From an uncultured Oscillospiraceae bacterium (GTDB taxonomy: Bacteria > Bacillota > Clostridia > Oscillospirales > Ruminococcaceae), in the NCBI GenBank assembly GCA_900547455.1, contig URGV01000016.1, positions 1-44,651 on the forward strand: a stretch of DNA of 44,651 bases, given 5' to 3'. The notes beneath the pieces were generated by a model, which made no database searches, had not been told where the DNA came from, and saw nothing but the letters and a program-made list of their open reading frames with translations. Made by a program: the position numbers and the translations under genes. This document shows, piece after piece, positions 14,703 through 22,395 of this stretch (its first letter is position 1; the number at the start of each line of letters is the position of its first letter).

Positions 14703-16594
14703 TGAAAGAGCAAAACACCAATCAGATGAGCACCCGTCAGGTCATCGCGATTCACCGCAGGGCGATTGGGGACATGCAGAAGATGTGTCCCTATCTGCTC
14801 CCCTCCACCGCGCTCTACGCCGTCGTCTCGGGCATCGTCCCCTATGTCACCGTTTTCTTTTCGGCCCGCATCCTGAACGAGCTGGCCGGCCAGCGCAGGC
14901 CGGAGGAGCTGTGGCGCTGGGTGATTTTATCGGTAGCGGTGGGCGGCGTGCTGGCGCTGCTGAACGCGGTGCTGCTGCGGGTGAAAAGCGCGCAGCGGGA
15001 TTTGTTCTATGACAGCAAGGAGCGGATGTACACCGCCAAGATGTTCTCGTTGGACTACACCGACGTCGACAACCAGGAGGCGCGCGGCCTGCTCTCCATC
15101 GCCCGCCAGAACGAAAACTGGGCCGGGTGGGGATTTATCCGCCTGATCGAGATTGTCGAGGAGATGTCCAAGGCGGCGGTGGGCGTCCTCAGCGCCATCG
15201 TGCTGTCGGTCAGCCTGTTCACCCAGCCGGTGCCGGCGTCGGCGGGCTGGTACACCGTCCTCAACAATCCCCTGTTCATCCTGCTGCTGCTCGGCGTGAT
15301 GGTGGGCATCAGCCTGCTTTCCGGCTTCTGCAATGGCAAGGCCTTTGCAATCTGGAGCACATGCAGCGAGGGCGCAAATTTATCCAACCGGAGTTTTAAC
15401 TTCTGGGTAGATCTGGGACTCCAGCGTTCCCGCACAATGGACGTCCGCATGTATAATCAGCAGAATTTATTCCTGTACTATAACCGGGATGTGGGGGTGT
15501 TCAGCACCATCGGCGAGATGGCCCAAAAGTTCCGCGGCCCGATCGGGGTGCTGCACGGCTTTGCCGCCGCCATTTCGGCGGTGTTCACCGGCTTTGTTTA
15601 TATCTTTACCTGCCTGAAGGCGATGGGCGGCGCGTTTGGGGTCGGCTCCATCACCCAGTATGTGGGTGCAATCACCGCCCTGTCGCAGAACCTTTCCTCC
15701 CTCTTTGAAAACTGGGGCGTCTTAAAGACCAACGCCGATTTTCTGAAGCCTGCCTACCAGTTCCTGGACCTCCCCAACCGGATGTACCAGGGGTCGCTGA
15801 CCACCGAAAAGCGCGCCGACCGCAAGTACGAGGTGGAGTTCCGCGACGTCTCCTTCCGCTATCCCGGCGCCGAAACATGGGCGCTGCGGCACGTCAACGT
15901 CAGGTTCCGGGTCGGTGAGCGGATGGCGGTGGTCGGCGAGAACGGCTCGGGCAAGACCACCTTTATCAAGCTCCTCTGCCGCCTCTATGACCCGCAGGAG
16001 GGAGAGATTCTCTTAAACGGCATCGACATCCGCAAATACAACTACCGCGAGTACATGAACATCTTCTCGGTGGTGTTCCAGGACTTCCAGCTGCTCTCCC
16101 AGCCGCTGGGCCAGAACGTGGCGGGCGCGGCCGACTATGACCGCGAGCGGGTGGAAAAGGCGCTGATTGACGCTGGCTTTGGCGAGCGGTTGGAGCGGCT
16201 GCCCAAGGGGCTGGACACCCAGCTCTACAAGGACTTTTCCGACGAGGGCGTGGAGGTTTCCGGCGGCGAGGCGCAGAAGATTGCCATCGCCCGGGCGCTG
16301 TACAAAAACGCGCCGTTCATCATCCTCGACGAGCCGACAGCCGCTCTCGACCCGATTGCCGAGGCGGAGATCTACGCCCAGTTTAACCAGATTGCGGGCG
16401 ACAAGACCGCCATCTACATCAGCCACCGCCTGTCCTCCTGCCGCTTCTGCGACGAGATCATGGTTTTTGACCGCGGACAGATTGTGCAGAAGGGCAGCCA
16501 CGACGCCTTAATCAGCGACGAGCAGGGCAAATACGCCACCCTCTGGCACGCGCAGGCGCAGTACTACACCGAGGAAGAAGCAGCTTGCATTTAA
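14702..16594 (+). CDS. ABC exporter, fused membrane and ATPase domains (second subunit)
   Basis: The 630-residue half-transporter has the same architecture as its partner. The export domain occupies roughly 30-340. The ATPase domain has Walker A GENGSGKTTF (near 412), signature VSGGEAQKI (near 518), Walker B FIILDEPTAALDP (near 538) and YISHRL. The signature carries Glu instead of Gln, a mild deviation also seen in many active exporters. The ATG shares its A with the TAA of the previous gene, implying translational coupling and equal stoichiometry. The gene ends the operon at a strong bidirectional terminator. Confidence 0.9.
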   Translation: MKEQNTNQMSTRQVIAIHRRAIGDMQKMCPYLLPSTALYAVVSGIVPYVTVFFSARILNELAGQRRPEELWRWVILSVAVGGVLALLNAVLLRVKSAQRDLFYDSKERMYTAKMFSLDYTDVDNQEARGLLSIARQNENWAGWGFIRLIEIVEEMSKAAVGVLSAIVLSVSLFTQPVPASAGWYTVLNNPLFILLLLGVMVGISLLSGFCNGKAFAIWSTCSEGANLSNRSFNFWVDLGLQRSRTMDVRMYNQQNLFLYYNRDVGVFSTIGEMAQKFRGPIGVLHGFAAAISAVFTGFVYIFTCLKAMGGAFGVGSITQYVGAITALSQNLSSLFENWGVLKTNADFLKPAYQFLDLPNRMYQGSLTTEKRADRKYEVEFRDVSFRYPGAETWALRHVNVRFRVGERMAVVGENGSGKTTFIKLLCRLYDPQEGEILLNGIDIRKYNYREYMNIFSVVFQDFQLLSQPLGQNVAGAADYDRERVEKALIDAGFGERLERLPKGLDTQLYKDFSDEGVEVSGGEAQKIAIARALYKNAPFIILDEPTAALDPIAEAEIYAQFNQIAGDKTAIYISHRLSSCRFCDEIMVFDRGQIVQKGSHDALISDEQGKYATLWHAQAQYYTEEEAACI

Positions 16595-16638
16595 TTGGTT
16601 CCTTCGTTGCCGGAGAGAAACACCCCTTCGGCGATAAA

Positions 16639-16680
16639 AAACAAGCAAGGCCGGTCCGTGATGGACCGGCCTTGCTTTGC
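16639..16680. terminator. Bidirectional intrinsic terminator
   Basis: A perfect 13-bp stem, GCAAGGCCGGTCC / GGACCGGCCTTGC, has a 5-nt loop. On the minus strand it is followed by TTGTTTTTT, on the plus strand by TTTGCC. It separates the convergent ABC operon and the second ECF operon. Confidence 0.9.
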
Positions 16681-16688
16681 CTTGGCGT

Positions 16689-17891
16689 TTAATCCTGTTC
16701 AAAGTTGAGAATCTCCCCGGTGAAGGCTTCGACCTCGCACTCATATTCGTGCTGACCGGAGCTGAATTCCAGCTCGTAGGAGAAGCGGCCGTCGTCCTCG
16801 TCCAGCTCGCACTTTTCCCAGCGGACCTGATCCTCGGTGAGCCCGGCGCGCTGCAGGGCGGCTGCTTTTGCGGCATCCTCGCCGATGTAGCTGCCGGTGG
16901 CAGTACCCTGCTGCTGCGGGATAGAGAAATTTTCGACGTCGTTGTCATAGGAGAGGATGTCGCCGGTGGCGGCGTCGATCTCATAGTCGTACTCGGTGGA
17001 GCCGCTGTAGAACTCGACGTCGTAGACCCGCCGCCCGTCGTCCTCCTCGAGCGAAACGCTGTGGAAGGTAAGGTCGGCAACGGCCACACCGGCGTGGTTG
17101 GCGGCGATCTCTTTGGCCTGCTCCTCGGTGATGGAGGCGGACTGCTGCGGCTGCTGTTCGCCGGTTTGCCCGGTAATGGGCTGTTCAGTGGTTTGGTCGG
17201 TGGCTGGCTGTTCGGTTGTCTGTTCAGCCGACGGCTGCTCAGTGACCGGTTGTTCGGTAGCGGGCTGCTCAACTGTCTGCTGTTCAGCCGGCTGCTGTGT
17301 ATCCGGCTGGGCAGTGGCCGATTCCCCGACCTGGGTCACCGCGTCGGGGGCAAGGTGCGCCAAATCCTCGGTGATCTCGTCGTAGAGCTCGCGGTTAAAG
17401 TCGTCGTCGCTGCCGTCCACAAAGACGCTAATCTGCGCCTGGTCGTCCAGATAGCCCTTGCGGCTCATTGCGCCCATCAGGGCGTCCAGCGCGGTGCTGA
17501 GCTTTAAGTTTTTGAGAGAGAGGTCGTCGAGCACCTCGGCGCCGTCGGTGTTGCCTGCCTGGGTGTCGATGACGTATTCAAAGCGGTTGAGCGAGAGGGC
17601 GACCGAAGGGTTGACGTCGATCGAGACCACCGCCTTGGTGGAAAACCACAGCCAGGAGAAAATGCCTCCCGCGCACAGCACCAGCAGCACGCAGGCCGCA
17701 GCCAGCCGTTGCCAGTGCAGTCTTTGTCTGGGGAACTGACGGGGGACAATCTCGTCCACCACCGTCAGCGGGGTGATGGGGGCGGAGGAGGCCTGCTGAT
17801 AGATGTCCGGCACCTGCTGCACCACCGCCTTGGCCAGCATATATTCGACCTCCTGGTCGGTGAGCTTTCTGTTCGGTTTGCGTTCAGCCAT
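16689..17891 (-). CDS. RsgI-like anti-sigma factor with two C-terminal PepSY domains
   Basis: The 400-residue protein has an N-terminal cytoplasmic segment (1-60), one transmembrane helix (about 62-83) and a domain with VSIDVNPSVALSLNRFEYVI (from 89). The last is the hallmark of the extracytoplasmic region of RsgI-type anti-sigma factors. A Thr/Glu/Gln/Pro linker (about 190-255) follows, then two PepSY-type repeats, each with an Ala/Lys-rich helix and a paired beta segment ending in a TGEIL or TGDIL turn. It starts two bases after the sigma stop (TAAAGATG). Known RsgI proteins carry carbohydrate-binding or other sensor domains at this place; PepSY would be the sensor here. Inhibition of the cognate sigma factor is inferred from operon position and homology. 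Confidence 0.85.
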   Translation of the reverse strand: MAERKPNRKLTDQEVEYMLAKAVVQQVPDIYQQASSAPITPLTVVDEIVPRQFPRQRLHWQRLAAACVLLVLCAGGIFSWLWFSTKAVVSIDVNPSVALSLNRFEYVIDTQAGNTDGAEVLDDLSLKNLKLSTALDALMGAMSRKGYLDDQAQISVFVDGSDDDFNRELYDEITEDLAHLAPDAVTQVGESATAQPDTQQPAEQQTVEQPATEQPVTEQPSAEQTTEQPATDQTTEQPITGQTGEQQPQQSASITEEQAKEIAANHAGVAVADLTFHSVSLEEDDGRRVYDVEFYSGSTEYDYEIDAATGDILSYDNDVENFSIPQQQGTATGSYIGEDAAKAAALQRAGLTEDQVRWEKCELDEDDGRFSYELEFSSGQHEYECEVEAFTGEILNFEQD

Positions 17892-17893
17892 CT

Positions 17894-18490
17894 TTACTGC
17901 ACCTCCTTTTGGGGGAAGTTATCTTCCTCCAGAGCTTTTTTGAGCTTTTTGAGCGAACGGGCGTATTTGGAGAGCACCGTCGCCAGCGGCATCCCCAGCA
18001 TCTCGGCGATCTCCCGGTGCTTGAGCCCGGTCACCGCGTGCAAAATCAGAATCTGCCGCTCCTGGTCGCCCAGCACCTTCATGGCCTGCTCCAGGGCGAC
18101 CGCCTCCTCGCTGTCCCGGTCAAAGGAGGGGGTGGTCTCCTCCAGGTCGTCCAGTGGGATCTGCCTGCCCGCGGAGCGCAGCTTTGTGCGGGCAATATTT
18201 TTGGTGATGGTCAAAATCCAGGCCATCGGTTTGCCCATCGGCATATACAGATGGGCGGCGCAGCGGATTTTGAGATAGGTGTCCATCATGACGTCCTGCG
18301 CCTCGTGGTGGTTTCTCATCAGGGACAGTGCGTAGCCGTAGATGGCGCTGTCGGTTGCGCGGTAAAGTTCCTCAAAAGCCTGCTGGCTGCCCAGGGCAAT
18401 CTGCCGCAGCAGCTCCTCCAGATCGTGTGGATCCATCACAGGCCGCAGAGGTTTAAAGTGGTTTTCTACCAGCATCATGGTCATGAGCAT
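17894..18490 (-). CDS. ECF-type RNA polymerase sigma factor (second)
   Basis: The product of about 198 residues has region 2 (QAFEELYRATDSAIYGYAL, HHEAQDVMMDTYLKI and PMAWILTITKNIAR) and region 4 (LGDQERQILILHAVTGLKHREIAEMLG, then ATVLSKYARSLKKLKKAL). The ATG at 18490 is preferred over an in-frame TTG at 18514, because the ribosome site GGAGGG would lie inside the longer form. The RsgI-like gene is immediately downstream, so the two form a sigma/anti-sigma pair. Upstream lies a promoter at 18655 and, between promoter and gene, an intrinsic terminator with a competing antiterminator pairing. Confidence 0.9.
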   Translation of the reverse strand: MLMTMMLVENHFKPLRPVMDPHDLEELLRQIALGSQQAFEELYRATDSAIYGYALSLMRNHHEAQDVMMDTYLKIRCAAHLYMPMGKPMAWILTITKNIARTKLRSAGRQIPLDDLEETTPSFDRDSEEAVALEQAMKVLGDQERQILILHAVTGLKHREIAEMLGMPLATVLSKYARSLKKLKKALEEDNFPQKEVQ

Positions 18491-18540
18491 ACTCTTTTGT
18501 TCCCTCCTGCCCAAAAGCAGAGGTCCCGCCGGTGTGGGAC

Positions 18541-18577
18541 AAAAAAGTTCAGGCAGTTTATTTAAGACTGCCTGAAC
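18541..18577 (-). terminator. Intrinsic terminator upstream of the second ECF sigma gene
   Basis: On the minus strand GTTCAGGCAGT pairs with ACTGCCTGAAC (11 bp perfect, 9-nt loop), followed by six T. It may end transcripts of the upstream PepSY gene. It also lies downstream of the promoter at 18655-18683, and so in the leader of the sigma gene. Confidence 0.85.
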
Positions 18578-18635
18578 CGCTCTTGCTTTTAAGGTTTATG
18601 GAAAATCACGCAGATTAAAATGGTGAGCGTTCAGG
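18571..18635 (-). promoter_or_regulatory. Candidate antiterminator in the leader of the second ECF sigma gene
   Basis: In the minus-strand transcript CCTGAACGCTC (18635-18625) can pair with GAGCGGTTCAGG (18582-18571): 11 bp with a one-base bulge. The second segment contains the 5' arm of the terminator at 18541-18577. The two structures are mutually exclusive, as in a riboswitch or protein-controlled attenuator. No known ligand class was recognised. Confidence 0.5.
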
Positions 18636-18654
18636 TGAGTTTCCAGTTAAATTC

Positions 18655-18683
18655 AGTATACCAGCGCCGGGGAAGAAATGCAA
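18655..18683 (-). promoter_or_regulatory. Promoter for the second ECF operon
   Basis: Minus strand TTGCAT, 17-bp spacer, TATACT. The start near 18648 lies downstream of the PepSY gene stop and upstream of the terminator/antiterminator pair. Confidence 0.6.
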
Positions 18684-18698
18684 CCGGTTTTTGCAGCC

Positions 18699-19469
18699 TT
18701 AGTCCCGCTCCGCTTCCAGGATGGTGCCGGAGGCGGCGTCGATGGTGTACTCGTACTCGCGGAAGTTGTGGTGGAACTCGATCTCATACTCGGCGCGGCC
18801 GTCGTCATGGTCGAACTCGGCCTTGACAAAGTTGACCCCCGAGGAGCTCAGGCCTGCGTGCTGCAGGGCAATCTCCTTGGCGCGCTCCACACCGATGTAG
18901 CCGGAGGAACTGCTGGAGGTGGAGGAGGGAATGCGGTAGCCTTCGATGTCGGCGTCGTAGGAGAGGATGGTGCCGTCGGCGGCAAGAATCTCGTAGTCAT
19001 ACTCCTTGTTGCCGGCGTAGAAGTCGACGTCGTAGGTCAGTCTGCCGTCGTCGTATTCGCGCTCCGCCTTGACAAAGACAGCGTTGGAAGCGGAGACACC
19101 CGCGTGCTGCAGAGCGATTTCTTTCGCCTTCTCCGCGCCGATGTCGGTCGAGAAGGTGCTGGTGGAGGTGGCAGCAGCTTTCTTGGTGAGGCTGACGCTG
19201 TCGTCGTCGGAGGTGGCGTTGTAGCCGACCGCGCTGGCCAGCTGCTCTGCTGGCAAATAGGTGTTGCCGTCATAGGTCAGCGGGTAGAGGGAATCGCCGT
19301 CGTCGTCCTTCATGGTGAGGGCGGTGCCGTCCACCTTGACGGTCATGGCGGTGTTCTGGCGGGCGGTGATATTTTTATAAACGGAGGCAGCTCCGACAGA
19401 GGCGGTGGTGACGACCATCAGGCCGGCGAGGGTGAGAGCGGTGAGGTGGAATTTAGAGAATTTTTTCAT
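18699..19469 (-). CDS. Secreted protein with two PepSY domains and an N-terminal stalk-like domain
   Basis: The 256-residue protein begins MKKFSKFHLTALTLAGLMVV, a clear signal peptide with a likely cleavage after an Ala near 28. Residues about 40-95 resemble the copper-amine-oxidase N-terminal/stalk-homology domain (TVKVDGTAL, PLTYDGNTYLPAEQLASAVGY). Two PepSY repeats follow, each opening with AKEIALQHAGV or AKEIALQHAGL and closing in a DGTILSYD or SGTILEAE turn. They match the repeats of the anti-sigma factor downstream. The second Met is chosen as start because AAAGGATG overlaps the first. A shared ligand or mutual interaction with the anti-sigma sensor region is inferred, not shown. Confidence 0.8.
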   Translation of the reverse strand: MKKFSKFHLTALTLAGLMVVTTASVGAASVYKNITARQNTAMTVKVDGTALTMKDDDGDSLYPLTYDGNTYLPAEQLASAVGYNATSDDDSVSLTKKAAATSTSTFSTDIGAEKAKEIALQHAGVSASNAVFVKAEREYDDGRLTYDVDFYAGNKEYDYEILAADGTILSYDADIEGYRIPSSTSSSSSGYIGVERAKEIALQHAGLSSSGVNFVKAEFDHDDGRAEYEIEFHHNFREYEYTIDAASGTILEAERD

Positions 19470-19518
19470 CGTGTACATCCTTTCTGTGTCGGTCGTGATT
19501 GATTGTGGTTTGGTATTG

Positions 19519-19532
19519 TGAAAACGTTTTCG
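19519..19532. promoter_or_regulatory. Candidate cre-like operator
   Basis: TGAAAACGTTTTCG contains the perfect 12-bp palindrome GAAAACGTTTTC and fits the CcpA cre consensus TGWAANCGNTNWCA at 13 of 14 positions. It lies 50 bp upstream of the secreted PepSY gene. Any LacI-family regulator could be the ligand. Confidence 0.45.
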
Positions 19533-19546
19533 GTTGCTGGAAGGAA

Positions 19547-19834
19547 CTTTTTTGCCCTTCTGCCTAATTAACTTTCGGGAAAGTTGTTTTATTGCAGGTC
19601 GGGAAAAAATTTTTTGATTTTTTCTTTTTGCCCTTCTGCTTGAATAACTTCCGGGGAAGCTGTTTTATTGCAGGTCGGGAAATTTTTTTTGATTTTTTCT
19701 TTTTGCCCCTTCTGCCTAAATAACTTCCGGGGAAGCAGTTTTATTGCAGAGGGAAGAAAATTTTTTAGCTTTTCCTTTTTTTGCCCCTTCTGCCTAAATA
19801 ACTTCCGGGGCGGCCGTTTTATTGCAGAGGGCAA
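19547..19834. repeat. Four tandem repeats of 76-78 bp
   Basis: Two anchors recur with the same periods: ATTGCAG at 19591, 19667, 19743 and 19821, and TTCTGC at 19558, 19634, 19710 and 19788 (76, 76, 78). Each unit has a T-rich tract, TTGCCC(C)TTCTGC, an AACTTCC-type palindrome and TTTTATTGCAG, mostly followed by an A/T block. Unit 1 has AACTTTC-GG-GAAAGTT; units 2 and 3 have CTTCC-GG-GGAAG, a paired change. With the cre-like site, this fills the 408 bp between 19470 and 19877. No gene is supported there. Confidence 0.85.
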
Positions 19835-19867
19835 CAAAAAAGCTGCCCTCTTTTTGGAGAGCAGCTT
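19835..19867 (-). terminator. Intrinsic terminator of the HAD gene
   Basis: Minus strand AAGCTGCTCTC pairs with GAGGGCAGCTT (11 bp, one wobble), followed by a run of T. It lies ten bases after the stop of the 19878 gene. Confidence 0.88.
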
Positions 19868-19877
19868 GCACAAAGGC

Positions 19878-20525
19878 TTATTTGATTCCGACAATCTCTA
19901 ACAGTTCCTGCGGGGTTTGGGGCTTGTACTGCGCGGGGATCTGGTCGGGGAAGAAGCAGCCCCAGGTCGCCAGCGCAAAGTCGCAGCCGGCGTTCTGCGC
20001 GCAGCCGGCGTCAAACTCGCTGTCCCCCACAAACAGCACCTGCGCGGGCGCAAGGCCGGTCTGCTCGCAGTAGTAGAGCATCGAGTCGGGGGCAGGCTTA
20101 GGGTTGCTTACCTTGTCGCAGGTGACGATGACCGAACACAGCTCCAGAAACGGCTCGCGGATGTAGTGGTGCAGGTCGCCCAGCTCGTCGTCGCGGCGGG
20201 AGGTGTTGATTCCCAGCTGGATGCCGGCCTCGTGCATCCGGCACATGGTCGGGTAGATGCCGTCAAAGAGGGTGGCGTGCTTGGCCAGCCGCATGATGTG
20301 TTCCAGCCAGCGCTTTCCAAAAAACTCCAGCTGGTCCTCCGGCACCCCCAGGTAGCGCATGGCGTTGACGGCGGTCATGCCGTAGGTGATCTTGAGCTCC
20401 TCGTCGGTCGCTTCCCGGTCGAGCAGCTCGATGCAGGTCATCTGCAGGGCATCAATGTTGTAGTGGGAGTTGACCGCGGTGCCGTCCAGGTCAAAGACCA
20501 CCGCTTTGTACTTTCCAGTTTGCAT
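19878..20525 (-). CDS. HAD-superfamily hydrolase, phosphoglycolate-phosphatase-like
   Basis: A 215-residue HAD phosphatase. Motif I is FDLDGTAVNS with both Asp residues. A helical cap follows. Motif II is in INTSRRDD, the Lys of motif III in VSNPKPAPDSM, and motif IV is FVGDSEFDAGCA. This layout is typical of Gph/PgmB-like phosphatases acting on small phosphorylated metabolites; the substrate is not predictable. ATG follows AGGAGG. It lies 34 bp after prmC on the same strand and ends at a strong terminator, so it is probably the last gene of a DUF1385-prmC-HAD transcript. Confidence 0.88.
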   Translation of the reverse strand: MQTGKYKAVVFDLDGTAVNSHYNIDALQMTCIELLDREATDEELKITYGMTAVNAMRYLGVPEDQLEFFGKRWLEHIMRLAKHATLFDGIYPTMCRMHEAGIQLGINTSRRDDELGDLHHYIREPFLELCSVIVTCDKVSNPKPAPDSMLYYCEQTGLAPAQVLFVGDSEFDAGCAQNAGCDFALATWGCFFPDQIPAQYKPQTPQELLEIVGIK

Positions 20526-20559
20526 AAAATCCTCCTCATATTACACAGTGGATAAAATC

Positions 20560-21387
20560 TTATCCATCCCAGCGGCCGGTCACAACCCGGTCGTTGCCGT
20601 TGTAGTCGGCGATCAGCCGAATATCGGAATAGCCGTTTTGCTGCAGCAGCGCCGAAACGGCCTCACCCTGCCGGTAGCCAATCTCAAAGACCAGCCACCC
20701 GCCGGGCCTTAAAAAGGAGCGGCAGCGGTCGGACAGGACGCGGTAGAAGGCAAGCCCCTCCTCCGGGGCCAGCAGCGCCATCTGCGGCTCGCACCGAACC
20801 TCCGGCTGCAGCGATTCCATCTCCTGCCGGGAGATGTAGGGGGGGTTGGCGGTGATGAGGTCGAACTGCCGGTCCGGCTGCCAGGTCAGCACATCGGCCT
20901 GCACGACGGTGAGGTTGTCGCAGCGGTGGCGCTCCTTGTTGCGGTACAGATAGGAGAGGGCCTGCTCGGACAGCTCCACCGCGGTGAGGCTTGCCTGCGA
21001 CGGCAGGTTTTTGCTCAGGGCGATGGGGATGCAGCCGGTGCCGGAACAGAGGTCGCAGATGACCGGGGAGAACATCCCGTCACACAGCTCCAGTGCAGTC
21101 TCCACCAGCACCTCGGTGTCGGCGCGGGGAATCAGCACCCCTTCCCCCACATAGAAGGGAAGGCCGAAAAATTCCCACTCCCCCAGAAGGTACTGCAGCG
21201 GATAGCCCGCAAGCCGGCGGGCAGCCATCTGCTCGAAAGAAGAAATCTTTTGCTCGTCGCAGTCCTCGTCCATGTGAATCAGCAGGGAGGTGCGGGAGAG
21301 GGAAAACAGGTGCTCCAAAAGTGTGAGCGCCTCATGCGCCTCCATTCCCTGCTGGCATGCTCCAGTTAACAGTTCCCGATAGGTCAT
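20560..21387 (-). CDS. prmC: Peptide chain release factor N5-glutamine methyltransferase
   Basis: The 275-residue enzyme methylates the GGQ glutamine of release factors RF1 and RF2 using S-adenosylmethionine. The N-terminal helical domain includes LAGYPLQYLLGEWEFFGLPF and LIPRADTEVLVE, both typical of PrmC. The SAM site is DLCSGTGCIPIAL (near 112), and the catalytic motif NPPYI is present near 180. Length is normal. It follows the DUF1385 gene by 63 bp, an order common in Clostridia, though the usual neighbour prfA is not in the window. Start ATG behind AAGGAGACC. Confidence 0.95.
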   Translation of the reverse strand: MTYRELLTGACQQGMEAHEALTLLEHLFSLSRTSLLIHMDEDCDEQKISSFEQMAARRLAGYPLQYLLGEWEFFGLPFYVGEGVLIPRADTEVLVETALELCDGMFSPVICDLCSGTGCIPIALSKNLPSQASLTAVELSEQALSYLYRNKERHRCDNLTVVQADVLTWQPDRQFDLITANPPYISRQEMESLQPEVRCEPQMALLAPEEGLAFYRVLSDRCRSFLRPGGWLVFEIGYRQGEAVSALLQQNGYSDIRLIADYNGNDRVVTGRWDG

Positions 21388-21450
21388 AAGGGTCTCCTTT
21401 TGTGTTTTACAGTTTGGATAAACAGCTTGCTTTATAACAAAACGTCGCTT

Positions 21451-22395
21451 CTAGTACAGCGCCTCGTTTGGATCGTCCGGGATGACCCGCTTCATCGAGG
21501 CGATGGCCACCTCGATCATGCTGTCGTCCGGCTCCTTGGTGGTCAGGCGCTGGGTCCACAGGCCCGGCGCGGAGAGGATGCGGGTGAGCAGGTTGTCGTG
21601 CCGGCCGGCATACTTGATGCACTCATAGGAGAGCGACATGATGATGGGCAGGCAGAGAATCTTGAGTCCGACGCGCATCCAGATATTGTCCCAGGTGACC
21701 AGGGAGGACACCAGGATGGAGAGCAGCAGCACGATGACCAGAAAGCTGGTGCCGCAGCGCGGGTGGAAGCGGGTGTATTTGCGCACGTTCTCCACCGTCA
21801 GCTCCTCGCCGTGCTCGTAGCAGAAGATGGTCTTGTGCTCGGCGCCGTGGTACATAAAGACGCGGCGGATGTCGCTCATCTGGGAGACGGCGGCAAGGTA
21901 GCCGATCAGGATAACCATCTTGATGACGCCCTCCAGCGCGGAAAGCGCCAGCGGGTGCTCGAAGAAGCCGCGGAAGAAATTGACGATGGTGGTCGGCAGG
22001 AAGGTGAAGAAAAAGATGGCGATGATAAGAGAAACCACCAGGATGCACCCTTCCAGAAAGGGCATGAACTTGTCGCCCAGGGCATTACGCAGCTTCTGCT
22101 CGAAGGGGGAGGCTTCCTCCTCCTCGTCGTCCAGGCCGGCCTTTTCAGCGGCCTTCATCAGGCTCTTGTAGCCGGTGGTCAGCGAATCGACAAAGTTAAA
22201 GATGCCGCGGACAAAGGGGGTGCGCTTGTACCAGGCGCTCATGCTGGGGGTGGGCCACTCCTCGGTGGAGATGGTGTTGTCCGGCAGGCGCACCGACAGT
22301 GCGGTGACCTTTGGCCCGCGCATCATGACGCCCTCGATGACCGCCTGTCCGCCGATGGAAGTTTTGATGGTTTTCTGCGAATCTTGTTTTGACAT
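21451..22395 (-). CDS. DUF1385 family membrane protein (YqhQ-like)
   Basis: The 314-residue protein opens with IGGQAVIEGVMMRGP, the diagnostic N-terminal motif of the DUF1385/YqhQ family. The FNFVDSLTTGYKSLMKAAEKA segment follows, then several transmembrane helices, YHGAEHKTIFCYEHG and FHPRCGTSFLVIVLLLS. His and Cys residues in these motifs suggest metal binding, but the biochemical role is unknown. The ATG at 22395 follows AAAAGGAG. A longer in-frame ORF to 22719 runs into the GC-rich repeat island and is not accepted. It is the promoter-proximal gene of the prmC transcript. Confidence 0.92.
   Translation of the reverse strand: MSKQDSQKTIKTSIGGQAVIEGVMMRGPKVTALSVRLPDNTISTEEWPTPSMSAWYKRTPFVRGIFNFVDSLTTGYKSLMKAAEKAGLDDEEEEASPFEQKLRNALGDKFMPFLEGCILVVSLIIAIFFFTFLPTTIVNFFRGFFEHPLALSALEGVIKMVILIGYLAAVSQMSDIRRVFMYHGAEHKTIFCYEHGEELTVENVRKYTRFHPRCGTSFLVIVLLLSILVSSLVTWDNIWMRVGLKILCLPIIMSLSYECIKYAGRHDNLLTRILSAPGLWTQRLTTKEPDDSMIEVAIASMKRVIPDDPNEALY

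Noticed and set aside
17130..17330. Short-period repeat in DNA (Gln/Thr/Glu/Pro codons)
   Set aside because: It is the in-frame linker of the RsgI-like anti-sigma, so a protein-level low-complexity linker explains it.
19547..19834. CRISPR array
   Set aside because: The whole 76-78-bp unit is repeated; there are no short constant repeats with unique spacers and no cas genes.
19589..19894. A 101-codon minus-strand frame with repeated Lys-rich segments
   Set aside because: It begins inside the end of the HAD gene, crosses that gene's terminator and only reflects the 76-bp tandem repeat.
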